The notes beneath the pieces are model-generated. The model was not told where the DNA came from. It ran no database searches and was given only the letters and a program-made list of their open reading frames with translations. This document shows positions 26,753 through 35,946 of a stretch of DNA of 64,000 nucleotides, piece after piece; positions within the stretch are counted from its first letter, which is position 1; each line of letters begins with the position of its first letter. Origin of the DNA: Jejuia sp049889775 (GTDB lineage: Bacteria > Bacteroidota > Bacteroidia > Flavobacteriales > Flavobacteriaceae); contig JBMHCT010000020.1 of assembly GCA_049889775.1 (NCBI GenBank), positions 1 through 64,000 of the forward strand, read 5' to 3'. Position numbers and translations under genes: made by a program.

Positions 26753-29665
26753 ATGGAAATGGACTTAAAGGCTTTACAATCAAAACTGTCAGGAGAGTTG
26801 TTTTTTGATGACTTGGTAAAGTCTATTTATGCTACTGATGCCTCTGTCTATAGAATGTTGCCTTTGGCTGTGGCTTATCCGAAGCATAATGAAGATATAA
26901 AACAATTGATTCGTTTTGCAAAAGCAAATAACACATCATTAATCCCAAGAACAGCAGGAACTTCATTGGCTGGACAATGTGTTGGTGAAGGTATTGTTGT
27001 GGATGTGTCTAAGTATTTCACTAAAATTATTAATCTAGATGAAAAGGCAAAAACCGTGAAAGTACAACCAGGAGTTGTTCGAGACGCTTTAAATAATTTT
27101 TTAAAACCTTACGGATTGTTTTTTGGACCGAATACATCAACTTCTAATAGATGTATGATTGGAGGTATGGTGGGAAATAATTCATCTGGAACAACTTCGA
27201 TAAAATATGGAGTTACTCGAGATAAGGTTTTAGAAATGAAAACCATTTTGAGTGATGATAGCGAAGTAGTGTTCGGTGAAATTTCAAAAGAGGATTTCAT
27301 TAAAAAGTTAGATTTAGATACTTTGGAAGGTGAAATTTATAGAACAATTTATGACGAGTTAAAACCAGAAGCTGTTCAAAAGGAAATACAATCTAATTTT
27401 CCAAAACCTGAAATTCATAGGAGAAATACTGGATATGCGATTGATGAATTAATCAAGTCTGAGGTGTTTTCGGATTCCTCTGACACATTTAATATATGCA
27501 AACTGCTTTGTGGAAGTGAAGGTACATTAGCATTTACCACTGAAATTACTTTACAATTAGACGATTTACCGCCTAAATTTCGAGTAATGGTTCCTGCACA
27601 TTTTGAGTCTATTGAAAAATGTTTACAAGCTGTAGTGCCTGTAACGAAGCACAACTTGTACACCTGCGAAATGATGGATAAAACTATTTTAGATTGTACA
27701 AAACGCAACAAAACACAACAAGAAAACAGACAATTTTTGGTAGGTGATCCTGAAGCGATATTGATGTGTGAGGTGAAATCTGATACTTTGGAAGATGCCA
27801 AATCACAAGTCCAAGAATTGATTCAAACTTTAGAAAAATCAGGTTTAAGCTATGCGAATCCAGTTTTAATTGGTGATGACATTGATAAAGCAAATAATTT
27901 AAGAAGTGCCGGCTTAGGACTTTTAGGAAATATTGTTGGAGATAAAAAAGCTGTGGCATGTATTGAAGACACTGCTGTGGTTTTGGACGATTTAGCCGAC
28001 TATATTTCTGAATTCGCTGCGTTGATGAAGTCTTACAATCAAGATGCAGTGTATTATGCTCATGCTGGTGCAGGTGAAATTCATTTGCGACCTATTTTAG
28101 ATTTAAAGCAAAGTGAAGATGTTGCACTATTTAGAAAAATAACAACTGATGTTGCGCATTTAGTAAAAAAATACAATGGCTCATTTAGTGGAGAACATGG
28201 TGATGGTATTGTGCGTGCAGAGTTTATTCCTTTTATGATTGGTGAAGCTAATTATGAAATTTTAAAGCGTATTAAAAATGCTTTTGATCCCGACAATATC
28301 TTTAACCCTGGCAAAATTGTAGATGCTTTTCAAATGGATGCGTCTTTACGCTATCAACCCGATAGAACAGAGCCAGAAATTGAAACATTACTAGATTTTT
28401 CTAAGTCGCAAGGTATTCTTCGTGAAGCCGAAAAGTGCAATGGTTCTGGAGATTGTAGAAAACTACCAGAATTTGGCGGTACCATGTGCCCAAGTTACCG
28501 CGCTACTAGAAACGAAAAGGATACTACAAGAGCTAGGGCAAATGCATTGCGAGAGTTTTTAACCAATTCAGATAAGGTTAATAAATTCAATTATAAGGAA
28601 TTAAAAGACGTTTTCGATTTATGTTTAAGTTGTAAAGCTTGTGCAAGCGAATGCCCAAGTAGCGTGGATGTAGCGAGTTTAAAAGCTGAGTTTCAATACC
28701 AGTATCAAAAAACTAATGGCTTTAGCTTTAAAAACAAGTTCTTCGCGAATTCCACAAAATACAACAAGATAGCTTCAAGAGCTCCGAAGTTTTATAATTG
28801 GTTATTTCAAAATGGTATTACGTCTCCTTTAATAAAAACATCTTTAGGTATTCATGCTGAGAGGAGTTTGCCAAAAGTAACTAGATCGTTCAAATTTAAA
28901 TATGCAGGAAAAAGAAAGAATAGAAATACCATACCTATAAAAACGGTTTATTTGTATGTTGACGAGTTTATCAATTATTTAGAATCTGAAATCGCTTTAG
29001 ACAGTTTGGTTGTGCTGGAAGCTTTAAATTATAAAGTTATTCCTGTTTCTAATTTAGAGTCAGCAAGATCTTATATTTCTAAAGGTTTTTTAGAAGAAGC
29101 TAAAGACCTTTCAAAAGAGAATATATCCTATTTTAAAGATTTAATTTCAGAAGACACTCCTCTTTTAGGTATCGAACCATCTGCAATTTTAACCTTTAAA
29201 GACGAGTATTTAAAATTAGCAGATGATAAAGCATCCGCAGAAAAAATCTCAAAACATACGTTTCTAATTGAAGAGTTTTTACATCAAGAAATTGAGGCAG
29301 GTAACATTACACCAGAACAATTCACTTTGGAGCATAAGGAGATTAAGTTCCACGGACATTGTCACCAGAAAGCCTTGAGTAATCAGTTATCAAGTTTTTC
29401 AGTATTAAATCTTCCGAACAACTATAAAGTGACTATTATTCCCAGTGGTTGCTGTGGGATGGCTGGAAGTTTTGGCTACGAAAAAGAACATTACGAAGTC
29501 AGTATGCAAATAGGAGAACAAACCCTTTTTCCGGCAGTTAGAAAAGCTTCAGAAGATGTTATTATTTCAGCAAATGGAACGAGTTGCAGACATCAAATTA
29601 AAGATGGTACAGGAAAAATTGCGAAACATCCAGTTACTATTTTGAAAGAGGCGCTGATTCAGTAG
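26753..29665 (+). CDS. FAD-binding and Fe-S oxidoreductase (D-lactate dehydrogenase-like)
   Basis: A fusion of 970 residues. Residues about 20-270 are a vanillyl-alcohol-oxidase-type FAD domain (TAGTSLAGQCVGEGIVVD, GGMVGNNSSGTTSIKYG), and 270-540 the FAD-linked C-terminal domain (HAGAGEIHLRPILD, GEHGDGIVRAEF). Two 4Fe-4S cysteine clusters follow, starting at C562 and C624 (CLSCKACASECP), then CCG-type domains with CCGMAGSFGYE at 900-909. The layout matches D-lactate or 2-hydroxyacid dehydrogenases that pass electrons to quinone. The substrate is inferred. ATG 26753 and an in-frame ATG two codons later are both possible. Confidence 0.9.
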   Translation: MEMDLKALQSKLSGELFFDDLVKSIYATDASVYRMLPLAVAYPKHNEDIKQLIRFAKANNTSLIPRTAGTSLAGQCVGEGIVVDVSKYFTKIINLDEKAKTVKVQPGVVRDALNNFLKPYGLFFGPNTSTSNRCMIGGMVGNNSSGTTSIKYGVTRDKVLEMKTILSDDSEVVFGEISKEDFIKKLDLDTLEGEIYRTIYDELKPEAVQKEIQSNFPKPEIHRRNTGYAIDELIKSEVFSDSSDTFNICKLLCGSEGTLAFTTEITLQLDDLPPKFRVMVPAHFESIEKCLQAVVPVTKHNLYTCEMMDKTILDCTKRNKTQQENRQFLVGDPEAILMCEVKSDTLEDAKSQVQELIQTLEKSGLSYANPVLIGDDIDKANNLRSAGLGLLGNIVGDKKAVACIEDTAVVLDDLADYISEFAALMKSYNQDAVYYAHAGAGEIHLRPILDLKQSEDVALFRKITTDVAHLVKKYNGSFSGEHGDGIVRAEFIPFMIGEANYEILKRIKNAFDPDNIFNPGKIVDAFQMDASLRYQPDRTEPEIETLLDFSKSQGILREAEKCNGSGDCRKLPEFGGTMCPSYRATRNEKDTTRARANALREFLTNSDKVNKFNYKELKDVFDLCLSCKACASECPSSVDVASLKAEFQYQYQKTNGFSFKNKFFANSTKYNKIASRAPKFYNWLFQNGITSPLIKTSLGIHAERSLPKVTRSFKFKYAGKRKNRNTIPIKTVYLYVDEFINYLESEIALDSLVVLEALNYKVIPVSNLESARSYISKGFLEEAKDLSKENISYFKDLISEDTPLLGIEPSAILTFKDEYLKLADDKASAEKISKHTFLIEEFLHQEIEAGNITPEQFTLEHKEIKFHGHCHQKALSNQLSSFSVLNLPNNYKVTIIPSGCCGMAGSFGYEKEHYEVSMQIGEQTLFPAVRKASEDVIISANGTSCRHQIKDGTGKIAKHPVTILKEALIQ

Positions 29666-29666
29666 G

Positions 29667-29702
29667 CAGTAAACAGTAAACAGTGAACAGTAAACAGTAT
29701 GC
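29667..29702 (+). repeat. Short tandem CAGTAAA-type repeat
   Basis: After the oxidoreductase stop the sequence repeats CAGTAAA / CAGTGAA about five times, then CAGTATGCAG. Similar ACTG/CAGT strings occur near 34700, 56755, 61025 and 62520. It is a low-complexity intergenic repeat of unknown role. Confidence 0.7.
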
Positions 29703-29732
29703 AGTTCTAAGTATTCGGTCAAGACCACCGTT

Positions 29733-29764
29733 TAAGAGTTCTCCCTTGGAGGGCTAGGGGGCTT
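29733..29764 (-). repeat. Dispersed GCCCCCTAGCCC-type repeat at a gene end
   Basis: On the minus strand the block GCCCCCTAGCCCTCCAAGGG supplies the last residues (Ala-Pro) and stop of the LpxH-like gene. A close relative, GCCCCCTAACCCTCGAAGGG, ends the pirin gene at 54071. Confidence 0.75.
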
Positions 29765-30593
29765 TTTTATCAACAATAGTAATTGCAGCAATCAAATCTT
29801 TTACTTCCATTTCTTTTACTTCTTCATCGGCAAAGAAAGGCGAAAGTTTATCGTTATTGTAATTATAGATTTTCCAACGTTTAAACTGATATTCCAAAGC
29901 CGTAAAGTTTTCTACCCAATCTCCAGAATTTAAATACATGGTTTTACCGTGCTTATTCTCTCTAATTTCCATTTTTGGTTGGTGAATATGTCCGCAAACA
30001 ACGTAGTCGTAACCATTATCAATAGCTAAATCCGTAATGGTTTTTTCGTAATCTGCCATAAATTTTACGGCACCTTTTACACCATTTTTTATCTTTTTAG
30101 AGAGTGAATAGCGCTCTTTTCCAAGTTTGGAAAGGATCCAATTGGTCAATCTGTTTAATAGAATTAATAAGTCATAGCCATAACCACCTAGTTTAGCCAA
30201 CCATTTGGCATTTTGTATAGAAACATCAAACACATCGCCATGAAAGAACCAGCCTTTCTTTCCATCTAAATCGAGAACCACTTTATCAACAATAGAAATA
30301 TTACCTATTGACGTATCGCTAAATTTACGCAACATCTCATCATGGTTGCCTGTAATATAAAATACTTCAACACCATCTGCCGCAAAATCCATTATTTTCT
30401 TAATCACTTTTAAATGTGATTTAGGAAAATAACGCTTACTGAATTGCCAGATATCAACAATATCTCCGTTTAGAATCAATTTCTTCGGATTGATACTATT
30501 TAAGTAGGTGAGGAGTTGTTTGGCGTGACAGCCGTAGGTGCCTAAATGCACATCAGAGATTACAGCAATTTCTACTTTTCGTTTTGTTTTCAA
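29754..30593 (-). CDS. LpxH-like metallophosphoesterase (UDP-2,3-diacylglucosamine hydrolase family)
   Basis: A calcineurin-like phosphoesterase of 279 residues. Metal-binding motifs in order are SDVHLG (residues 14-19), LNGDIVDIW, TGNHDEML, FFHGDVFD and CGHIHQPK. The layout and the tryptophan-rich FDVSIQNAKWLAKLGGYGYD cap match LpxH-type enzymes that make lipid X in lipid A synthesis. Many Bacteroidota have several of these paralogs, so the exact substrate is inferred. The C-terminus ends within the dispersed repeat described at 29733. Confidence 0.85.
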   Translation of the reverse strand: MKTKRKVEIAVISDVHLGTYGCHAKQLLTYLNSINPKKLILNGDIVDIWQFSKRYFPKSHLKVIKKIMDFAADGVEVFYITGNHDEMLRKFSDTSIGNISIVDKVVLDLDGKKGWFFHGDVFDVSIQNAKWLAKLGGYGYDLLILLNRLTNWILSKLGKERYSLSKKIKNGVKGAVKFMADYEKTITDLAIDNGYDYVVCGHIHQPKMEIRENKHGKTMYLNSGDWVENFTALEYQFKRWKIYNYNNDKLSPFFADEEVKEMEVKDLIAAITIVDKKAP

Positions 30594-30789
30594 TGGGGTA
30601 AAAATGGTTTGTAAATTCGTGGTTTTTCACATTACAAATAACTAGTTTTAGTATTATGTGAAGTTTACTATTTAATTAACTAATTATAAGGTTATTGTTA
30701 GGTTAATGTTATCAATTCTTACAAGCTGCAGTTTGTAAAAAATTAGTGTATTTCAAGCTTAAAGATTATTTTAGCCAAAAATTTTGAAA

Positions 30790-31851
30790 ATGGCTGGTAA
30801 TTCCTTTGGAAAACTCTTTAGTGTATCAACGTATGGTGAATCTCACGGACCTGCTTTGGGAGGTGTTATTGATGGTTGTCCTCCAGGAATTGAATTGGAT
30901 ATGGATGCCATTCAAAATGAATTAAATCGCAGAAAACCTGGGCAATCCGCTATTGTTACGCAGCGTAAAGAACCAGATGGCGTAAAGTTTTATTCAGGTA
31001 TTTTTGAAGGCAAAACTACGGGTACGCCAATTGGTTTTGTTATTGAAAACACCAATCAGAAATCTCACGATTATTCTCATATAAAAGATAGTTACCGCCC
31101 AAGTCATGCGGATTATACGTACGACAAAAAATATGGCTTTAGAGATTACCGTGGTGGTGGAAGAAGTTCTGCAAGAGAAACGGCATGTCGTGTGGTAGCA
31201 GGTGCAATTGCAAAACAGGTGTTGAAGGATGTTGAGATTTGCGCTTATGTTTCGAGTGTGGGTACTATTAAATTGGATAAGCCTTATACTGAAATAGACC
31301 TTACCCTTATAGAATCTAATATTGTGCGCTGTCCAGACCAAGAAATGGCTTCAAAGATGGAGCAATACATCAAAGAAGTACGTAGTAAAGGTGATACCGT
31401 TGGCGGTGTTATTAGCTGTGTCATCAAAAATGTTCCAGTTGGTTTAGGAGAACCTGTTTTTGATAAGTTACATGCCGAATTAGGAAAGGCCATGTTATCT
31501 ATCAATGCTGTAAAAGGTTTTGAATATGGCAGCGGTTTCCATGGCAGTACTATGTATGGTAGTGATCACAACGATGCGTTCAATACAGACGGTAGTACAA
31601 AAACCAATTATTCAGGTGGAATTCAAGGAGGTATAAGCAATGGTATGGATATTTACTTTAACACTGCGTTTAAACCTGTGGCTACCTTAATTCAGAAATA
31701 CGAAACCATCGATAAGGAAGGTAAAGTGGTGCAAATGCAAGGAAAAGGACGTCACGATCCTTGTGTTGTACCGAGAGCTGTTCCTATTGTTGAAGCAATG
31801 GCAGCATTAGTTTTGGCCGATTTTTATTTGATGGATAAGATGTATTCGTAA
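30790..31851 (+). CDS. aroC: Chorismate synthase
   Basis: The last step of the shikimate pathway: 5-enolpyruvylshikimate-3-phosphate to chorismate, using reduced FMN. The signatures are SVSTYGESHGPALGGVIDGCPPG near the N-terminus, YDKKYGFRDYRGGGRSSARET, and the C-terminal GRHDPCVVPRAVPIVEAMAALVLAD. Length (353 residues) is normal. ATG 30790 is preferred over the TTG at 30784. It stands alone between the LpxH-like gene and the symporter gene. Confidence 0.97.
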   Translation: MAGNSFGKLFSVSTYGESHGPALGGVIDGCPPGIELDMDAIQNELNRRKPGQSAIVTQRKEPDGVKFYSGIFEGKTTGTPIGFVIENTNQKSHDYSHIKDSYRPSHADYTYDKKYGFRDYRGGGRSSARETACRVVAGAIAKQVLKDVEICAYVSSVGTIKLDKPYTEIDLTLIESNIVRCPDQEMASKMEQYIKEVRSKGDTVGGVISCVIKNVPVGLGEPVFDKLHAELGKAMLSINAVKGFEYGSGFHGSTMYGSDHNDAFNTDGSTKTNYSGGIQGGISNGMDIYFNTAFKPVATLIQKYETIDKEGKVVQMQGKGRHDPCVVPRAVPIVEAMAALVLADFYLMDKMYS

Positions 31852-31852
31852 A

Positions 31853-31872
31853 ATTCCTGTGAAAACAGGAAT
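31853..31872 (+). terminator. Hairpin after aroC, terminator-like
   Basis: ATTCCTGT and ACAGGAAT form an 8-bp stem with a GAAA tetraloop two bases after the aroC stop. Only a weak T run (CTTT) follows. Confidence 0.6.
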
Positions 31873-31904
31873 CTTTGGTGCAAATATTCCAGCAATTTTT
31901 TTCA

Positions 31905-31997
31905 GGAGCTATTTCCCGCTTTCCGCAGTCGCTTTTTTGTGTTGCATAGGCGCAACAACACAAAAAGAGCTTCAACAAATGCTTCAATCGGGGCTAA
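31905..31997. repeat. Intergenic structured element between aroC and the symporter
   Basis: A non-coding block beginning AGGAGCTATTTCCCGCTTTC and ending near ATCGGGGCTAAACC. In its centre a hairpin lies at 31931-31970 (TTTTTTGTGTTG pairing with CAACACAAAAA). It has the look of short dispersed elements I know from flavobacterial intergenic regions, but no second copy is in this window. The rest of the gap to 32133 shows no gene. Confidence 0.5.
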
Positions 31998-32132
31998 ACC
32001 TATTTGCCAACGTATGTTCTTAATTCATTTTGAAAATACTTATCTTCACATTTCAATTATTAATTCTTAAAAGTTCCTCTCTAACTTGTATTGAGCGCAG
32101 TCCAAATAGGAGAGGTTAGAAGAGGCTTACTT

Positions 32133-33458
32133 ATGAAAAAACTAGCACTACATTGGAAGATTATTATTGGAATGATTCTCGGAATCATTTTTGGTTTTAT
32201 AATGAATGGTGTTGATGGCGGAAAAGGTTTTGTAACCCATTGGATATCACCTTTTGGAACCATCTTTATCAATCTATTAAAACTAATTGCGGTACCGTTA
32301 ATTTTAGCGTCATTAATAAAGGGAATTTCAGATTTAAAGGATATTTCCAAAATTAAATCTATGGGATTGCGCACTATTGGTATCTACATGACAACCACAT
32401 TAATAGCTGTTATTATTGGCTTGCTAATAGTAAATATTGTGAAACCTGGTGACGGCATGCCACAAGAGACTTTAGAAAAAATTAAAGTTAAATACGCCAA
32501 TGATTCTGGGGTAACAGATAGAATAGCATTGGCATCCGCTCAAAAAGATGCTGGTCCGCTGCAGGCATTAGTAGATATTTTTCCGAGTAATATTTTTAAA
32601 GCCTTTACTGATGCTTCCATGTTGCAAATTATATTTTTTGCACTTTTTGTTGGTATTTGTTTATTGTTAATTGGTGAAAAGAAGGCAAAACCCCTAGTCA
32701 AATTCTTCGATTCGCTGAACGAAGTCGTCATGAAAATGGTAGATTTAATCATGCTTTTTGCACCTTATGCGGTTTTTGCACTTTTGGCAAATGTTATTAT
32801 TGCTTTTGATGATACTGAAATACTAGTAAAACTGCTGTATTACGCCATTTGTGTTGTAGTTGGCTTAATTTTGATGATAGTCGTCTATCTTATACTCGTT
32901 AGTATTTTTACAAAAAAATCGCCTATTTGGTTTTTAAAAAAGTTGAGTCCCGCACAATTACTGGCATTTTCTACAAGTAGTAGTGCTGCAACTTTACCTG
33001 TTACCATGGAGCGCGTAGAAGAACATTTGGGGGTAGATAAGGAGGTTTCGGGTTTTGTATTGCCTGTAGGTGCCACAGTAAATATGGATGGTACCAGTTT
33101 ATACCAAGGTATTGCGGCAGTATTTATTATGCAGGTTTTATGGCCAGAAGGCTTAACGTTTACGAATCAATTGGTTATCATAGGAACCGCTGTACTAGCC
33201 TCTATTGGTAGTGCTGCAGTTCCAAGCGCTGGTATTGTTATGTTGGTAATTGTTTTGGAATCGGTTGGTTTTCCAGCAGAGTTTTTACCAATTGGTATTG
33301 CGCTTATTTTTGCGGTGGACAGACCTTTAGATATGGGAAGAACGGTTGTAAACGTTACTGGAGATGCAACCGTATCTATGCTTGTCGCAAAATCTCTAGA
33401 TAAGTTGCATGAGCCAAAACCGAAAGAGTGGGATGACCATTATGATGAGGTGAAGTAA
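32133..33458 (+). CDS. Dicarboxylate/amino acid:cation symporter
   Basis: A DAACS (GltP/DctA) transporter of about 441 residues with the usual eight membrane helices and two re-entrant loops. Hallmarks are the serine-rich STSSSAATLPVTMERVEEHLG loop, the NMDGTSLYQGIAAVFI motif for cation binding, and DRPLDMGRTVVNVTGDA. It imports glutamate, aspartate or C4-dicarboxylates with Na+ or H+. The frame is open from 32091, but ATG 32133 (MKKLALHWK) is preferred, with GAGGTTAGAAGAGG upstream. It precedes the gshB cluster but is separated by a dispersed repeat. Confidence 0.92.
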   Translation: MKKLALHWKIIIGMILGIIFGFIMNGVDGGKGFVTHWISPFGTIFINLLKLIAVPLILASLIKGISDLKDISKIKSMGLRTIGIYMTTTLIAVIIGLLIVNIVKPGDGMPQETLEKIKVKYANDSGVTDRIALASAQKDAGPLQALVDIFPSNIFKAFTDASMLQIIFFALFVGICLLLIGEKKAKPLVKFFDSLNEVVMKMVDLIMLFAPYAVFALLANVIIAFDDTEILVKLLYYAICVVVGLILMIVVYLILVSIFTKKSPIWFLKKLSPAQLLAFSTSSSAATLPVTMERVEEHLGVDKEVSGFVLPVGATVNMDGTSLYQGIAAVFIMQVLWPEGLTFTNQLVIIGTAVLASIGSAAVPSAGIVMLVIVLESVGFPAEFLPIGIALIFAVDRPLDMGRTVVNVTGDATVSMLVAKSLDKLHEPKPKEWDDHYDEVK

Positions 33459-33479
33459 GTGCCGTTTGCAAGTATGCCT

Positions 33480-33581
33480 GCGTTAGGGATTGCAGAGGAA
33501 AGCCCGCAGCGTAGTCCCGATAGTTATCGGGACGGAGCGAGGACTTGTAACGGAAAGCCCGACCCCTTGTGGGTAACGCCC
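33480..33581 (+). repeat. Dispersed repeat, copy A
   Basis: It begins GCGTTAGGGATTGCAGAGG and ends GGGTAACGCC, so the ends form a short inverted repeat. The motif GGAAAGCCCG occurs in both halves. Between them is a perfect hairpin, GTCCCGATA / TATCGGGAC. It matches copies at 54157, 60682 (reverse) and 60882. Confidence 0.9.
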
Positions 33582-33658
33582 AATAAAAGAACTTCAACTG
33601 TCTTTTTGGGATGTTCTGAAAATGTTTTTAAATTTATATCAATCGAAAAAAATAGAGC

Positions 33659-34696
33659 ATGAATATTTGTTTCATAATGTATCCTTGGGAAAATATTGAT
33701 CCTGAAAACGATACAACCTTAGCACTAATTAAAGAATGTGTAAAGCGTAATCATGGGGTAGCTATGTGCGTGCCAGCAGATTTAACAATACGAAATAGTG
33801 TGACTACGGCGAATTGTAAGGTGATTAGCCGCATGGATAAAACGCCTTCGTCGTTAAAATCGTTTTATAATAAGGCTGAAATTCGTGAAGAAATGCTACC
33901 GCTAGCGGGGTTTGATGTGATTTTCTTTAGGGCGAATCCGCCTTTAGATCCTATTATGTTGAATTTCCTGGATTCCGTGAAGGATGATGTGTTTATTATG
34001 AATTCCTTACAGGGAATGCGTGAGGCGAATAACAAGTTATATACGGCGGCTTTTGGCGATGCGCATAGCAATATTATTCCGGCTACGCATGTATCGAAGA
34101 GTAAGCGCTACTTGATTAAGCAGATTAAAGAGTCGAAGGCTGATAAGATGATTCTGAAACCACTGAATGGTTTTGGAGGATCGGGTGTGATTTTAATTGA
34201 AAAATCGGCGATGAGCAATATTAATTCACTATTGGATTTTTACATTACCAATAGAGATGGTTCTTCAAGTTACGTGATTTTACAAGATTATATTGAAGGG
34301 GCCGACCAAGGTGATGTGCGTATTTTAATTTTAAACGGAGAGCCTGTTGGGGCTATGAAACGCGTTCCTGGAAGTGATGATCACCGTTCTAATGTTTCGG
34401 CTGGCGGAAGTGTGCAAAAGCACAACTTAACCAAAGAGGAAAAAGCGCTTTGTAAGCAAATTGGACCTAAACTGGTAAATGACGGTCTCTATTTTGTCGG
34501 TATTGATGTGATAGGTGGTAAGTTGGTTGAGGTGAATGTGATGTCTCCTGGAGGCATTACTTATATTAACAAAGTTTACAAGTTGAAAACGAAAATCGAG
34601 GAGAAGGTGATTGATTTTTTAGAAATGAAAGTGGTAGACAAATTACAAGCTTTTGATAGAAGAACGCGACTGCGTAAAGCTGTGGAAGATGCTTGA
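33659..34696 (+). CDS. gshB: Glutathione synthetase-type ATP-grasp ligase
   Basis: A protein of 345 residues with the prokaryotic GshB fold: N-terminal domain with DVIFFRANPPLDP, ATP-grasp domain with MILKPLNGFGGSGVILI, QDYIEGADQGDVRILI, and the magnesium-binding VEVNVMSPGG. GshB joins glycine to gamma-glutamylcysteine. No gamma-glutamylcysteine ligase gene is in the window, and the neighbours (rhodanese, formylglutamate amidohydrolase, DUF1704 peptidase) suggest a different or additional peptide-like product. Length is slightly longer than E. coli GshB (316) because of a C-terminal tail (residues about 322-345). Confidence 0.9.
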   Translation: MNICFIMYPWENIDPENDTTLALIKECVKRNHGVAMCVPADLTIRNSVTTANCKVISRMDKTPSSLKSFYNKAEIREEMLPLAGFDVIFFRANPPLDPIMLNFLDSVKDDVFIMNSLQGMREANNKLYTAAFGDAHSNIIPATHVSKSKRYLIKQIKESKADKMILKPLNGFGGSGVILIEKSAMSNINSLLDFYITNRDGSSSYVILQDYIEGADQGDVRILILNGEPVGAMKRVPGSDDHRSNVSAGGSVQKHNLTKEEKALCKQIGPKLVNDGLYFVGIDVIGGKLVEVNVMSPGGITYINKVYKLKTKIEEKVIDFLEMKVVDKLQAFDRRTRLRKAVEDA

Positions 34697-34791
34697 TTAG
34701 TGCACAGTTTGCAGTTTTAGTAGGCAGTTAAATAAGGAATAATAATTTTTTCTATGCGCCTCATCGTCTTTGCGATAAATAAACCAAATAC

Positions 34792-35946
34792 ATGAATGTT
34801 AAATTAACATCGCCCATAGTTTCGGTAGAATGGTTATATGAGCATTTATCTTCGGATAACCTCATTATATTGGATGGAACGATAGCGAAAGAATTTGATC
34901 CTCTATCAAAACAGATTACCTCTGCGCGATTTTTTGATATCAAACAAAAGTTTAGTGATACATCTAATCCATTTCCAAGTGCTTTTCCATCAGCATCTTT
35001 ATTTGAAAAAGAAGCACAAAACTTGGGTATCAATACTAACAGCGCTATTGTAGTTTATGATGATAAAGGTATTTACTCTAGTGCCAGGGTTTGGTGGCTA
35101 TTTAAAGCATTTGGTTTTGACAACGTAGCTGTTTTAGATGGTGGTTTTCCGGAGTGGAAGAAGAACGATTATCCAATAGAATTTATGTCGCCTTACGAAG
35201 GTTACAAAGGTAATTTTATCGCAAAATTACAATCTGGTTATATGATGTTTTTTGATGACATTCAAAACGCATCGAAAAACGAAACACATAAAATTATAGA
35301 TGCACGTTCTTTGGCAAGATTTAGTTGTGAAGTTCCCGAACCCAGAGAGGGGCTGCGACGTGGTACAATCCCTAATTCGGTTAATTTGCCTTTTACCAAT
35401 TTGTTGGAAGATGGTAAGTTAAAATCTAAAAAAGATATTGAGAAAGCTTTTTATATGGTTGCAGAGAAAGATGAGGCTATTGCTTTTTCTTGCGGATCGG
35501 GAATTACAGCTTGTGTTTTGGCTTTAGGTGCAGAAATTTCGGGGTATAAAAACATTTCAGTGTATGATGGTTCTTGGACGGAATACGGGGCTTTAACTTC
35601 TGGAAATATGGATGAACCCAAAACGTGGACTAAAGATGAACTACTTACCTATATTTTGATTTACGTGGCGCATTCCGATTTAAAGGAAACTTGGAACGAA
35701 AGAGAATATATTTTATCCCGTGTAGATAAAGACGTATACCAACGTGTTGCAGAACAGTTTGAAAAAGACAATGACTATCAAAGTCTTCAAAATGTTATTG
35801 AAGCAGTTAAGACTCAAGACTATTTGCGCAATGATTTAGCGGATTTATTTGCAGATATAAAGTTAATGGCATTTGCTGATGGAGCGTATAGCGATATGGA
35901 AAAAGCCTTGTATTCCTATTTGAAAAAGATTTTGAAGGATGGATAG
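34792..35946 (+). CDS. Two-domain rhodanese sulfurtransferase fused to a TerB-like domain
   Basis: A protein of 384 residues. Residues 1-270 form two rhodanese domains of the SseA type, with the active-site loop CGSGITAC (catalytic Cys234), which transfers sulfur to a thiol such as mercaptopyruvate-derived persulfide. The last 105 residues (about 280-384) are extra: a helical block with LLTYILIYVAHSDLKETWNE and DIKLMAFADGAYSDMEKAL that resembles TerB-type domains. The gene starts 95 bp after gshB and overlaps the next gene by 8 bp. The fold of the C-terminal extension is my inference. Confidence 0.85.
   Translation: MNVKLTSPIVSVEWLYEHLSSDNLIILDGTIAKEFDPLSKQITSARFFDIKQKFSDTSNPFPSAFPSASLFEKEAQNLGINTNSAIVVYDDKGIYSSARVWWLFKAFGFDNVAVLDGGFPEWKKNDYPIEFMSPYEGYKGNFIAKLQSGYMMFFDDIQNASKNETHKIIDARSLARFSCEVPEPREGLRRGTIPNSVNLPFTNLLEDGKLKSKKDIEKAFYMVAEKDEAIAFSCGSGITACVLALGAEISGYKNISVYDGSWTEYGALTSGNMDEPKTWTKDELLTYILIYVAHSDLKETWNEREYILSRVDKDVYQRVAEQFEKDNDYQSLQNVIEAVKTQDYLRNDLADLFADIKLMAFADGAYSDMEKALYSYLKKILKDG

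Noticed and set aside
27415..27801. Minus-strand frame of 128 codons inside the oxidoreductase
   Set aside because: It is a shadow of a clearly coding gene on the other strand.
32091..32132. Extended N-terminus of the symporter
   Set aside because: The extension starts at TTG, is not hydrophobic and does not fit the family; ATG 32133 does.
33459..33662. Open frame of 67 codons after the symporter
   Set aside because: It consists mostly of dispersed repeat copy A and has no protein-like features.
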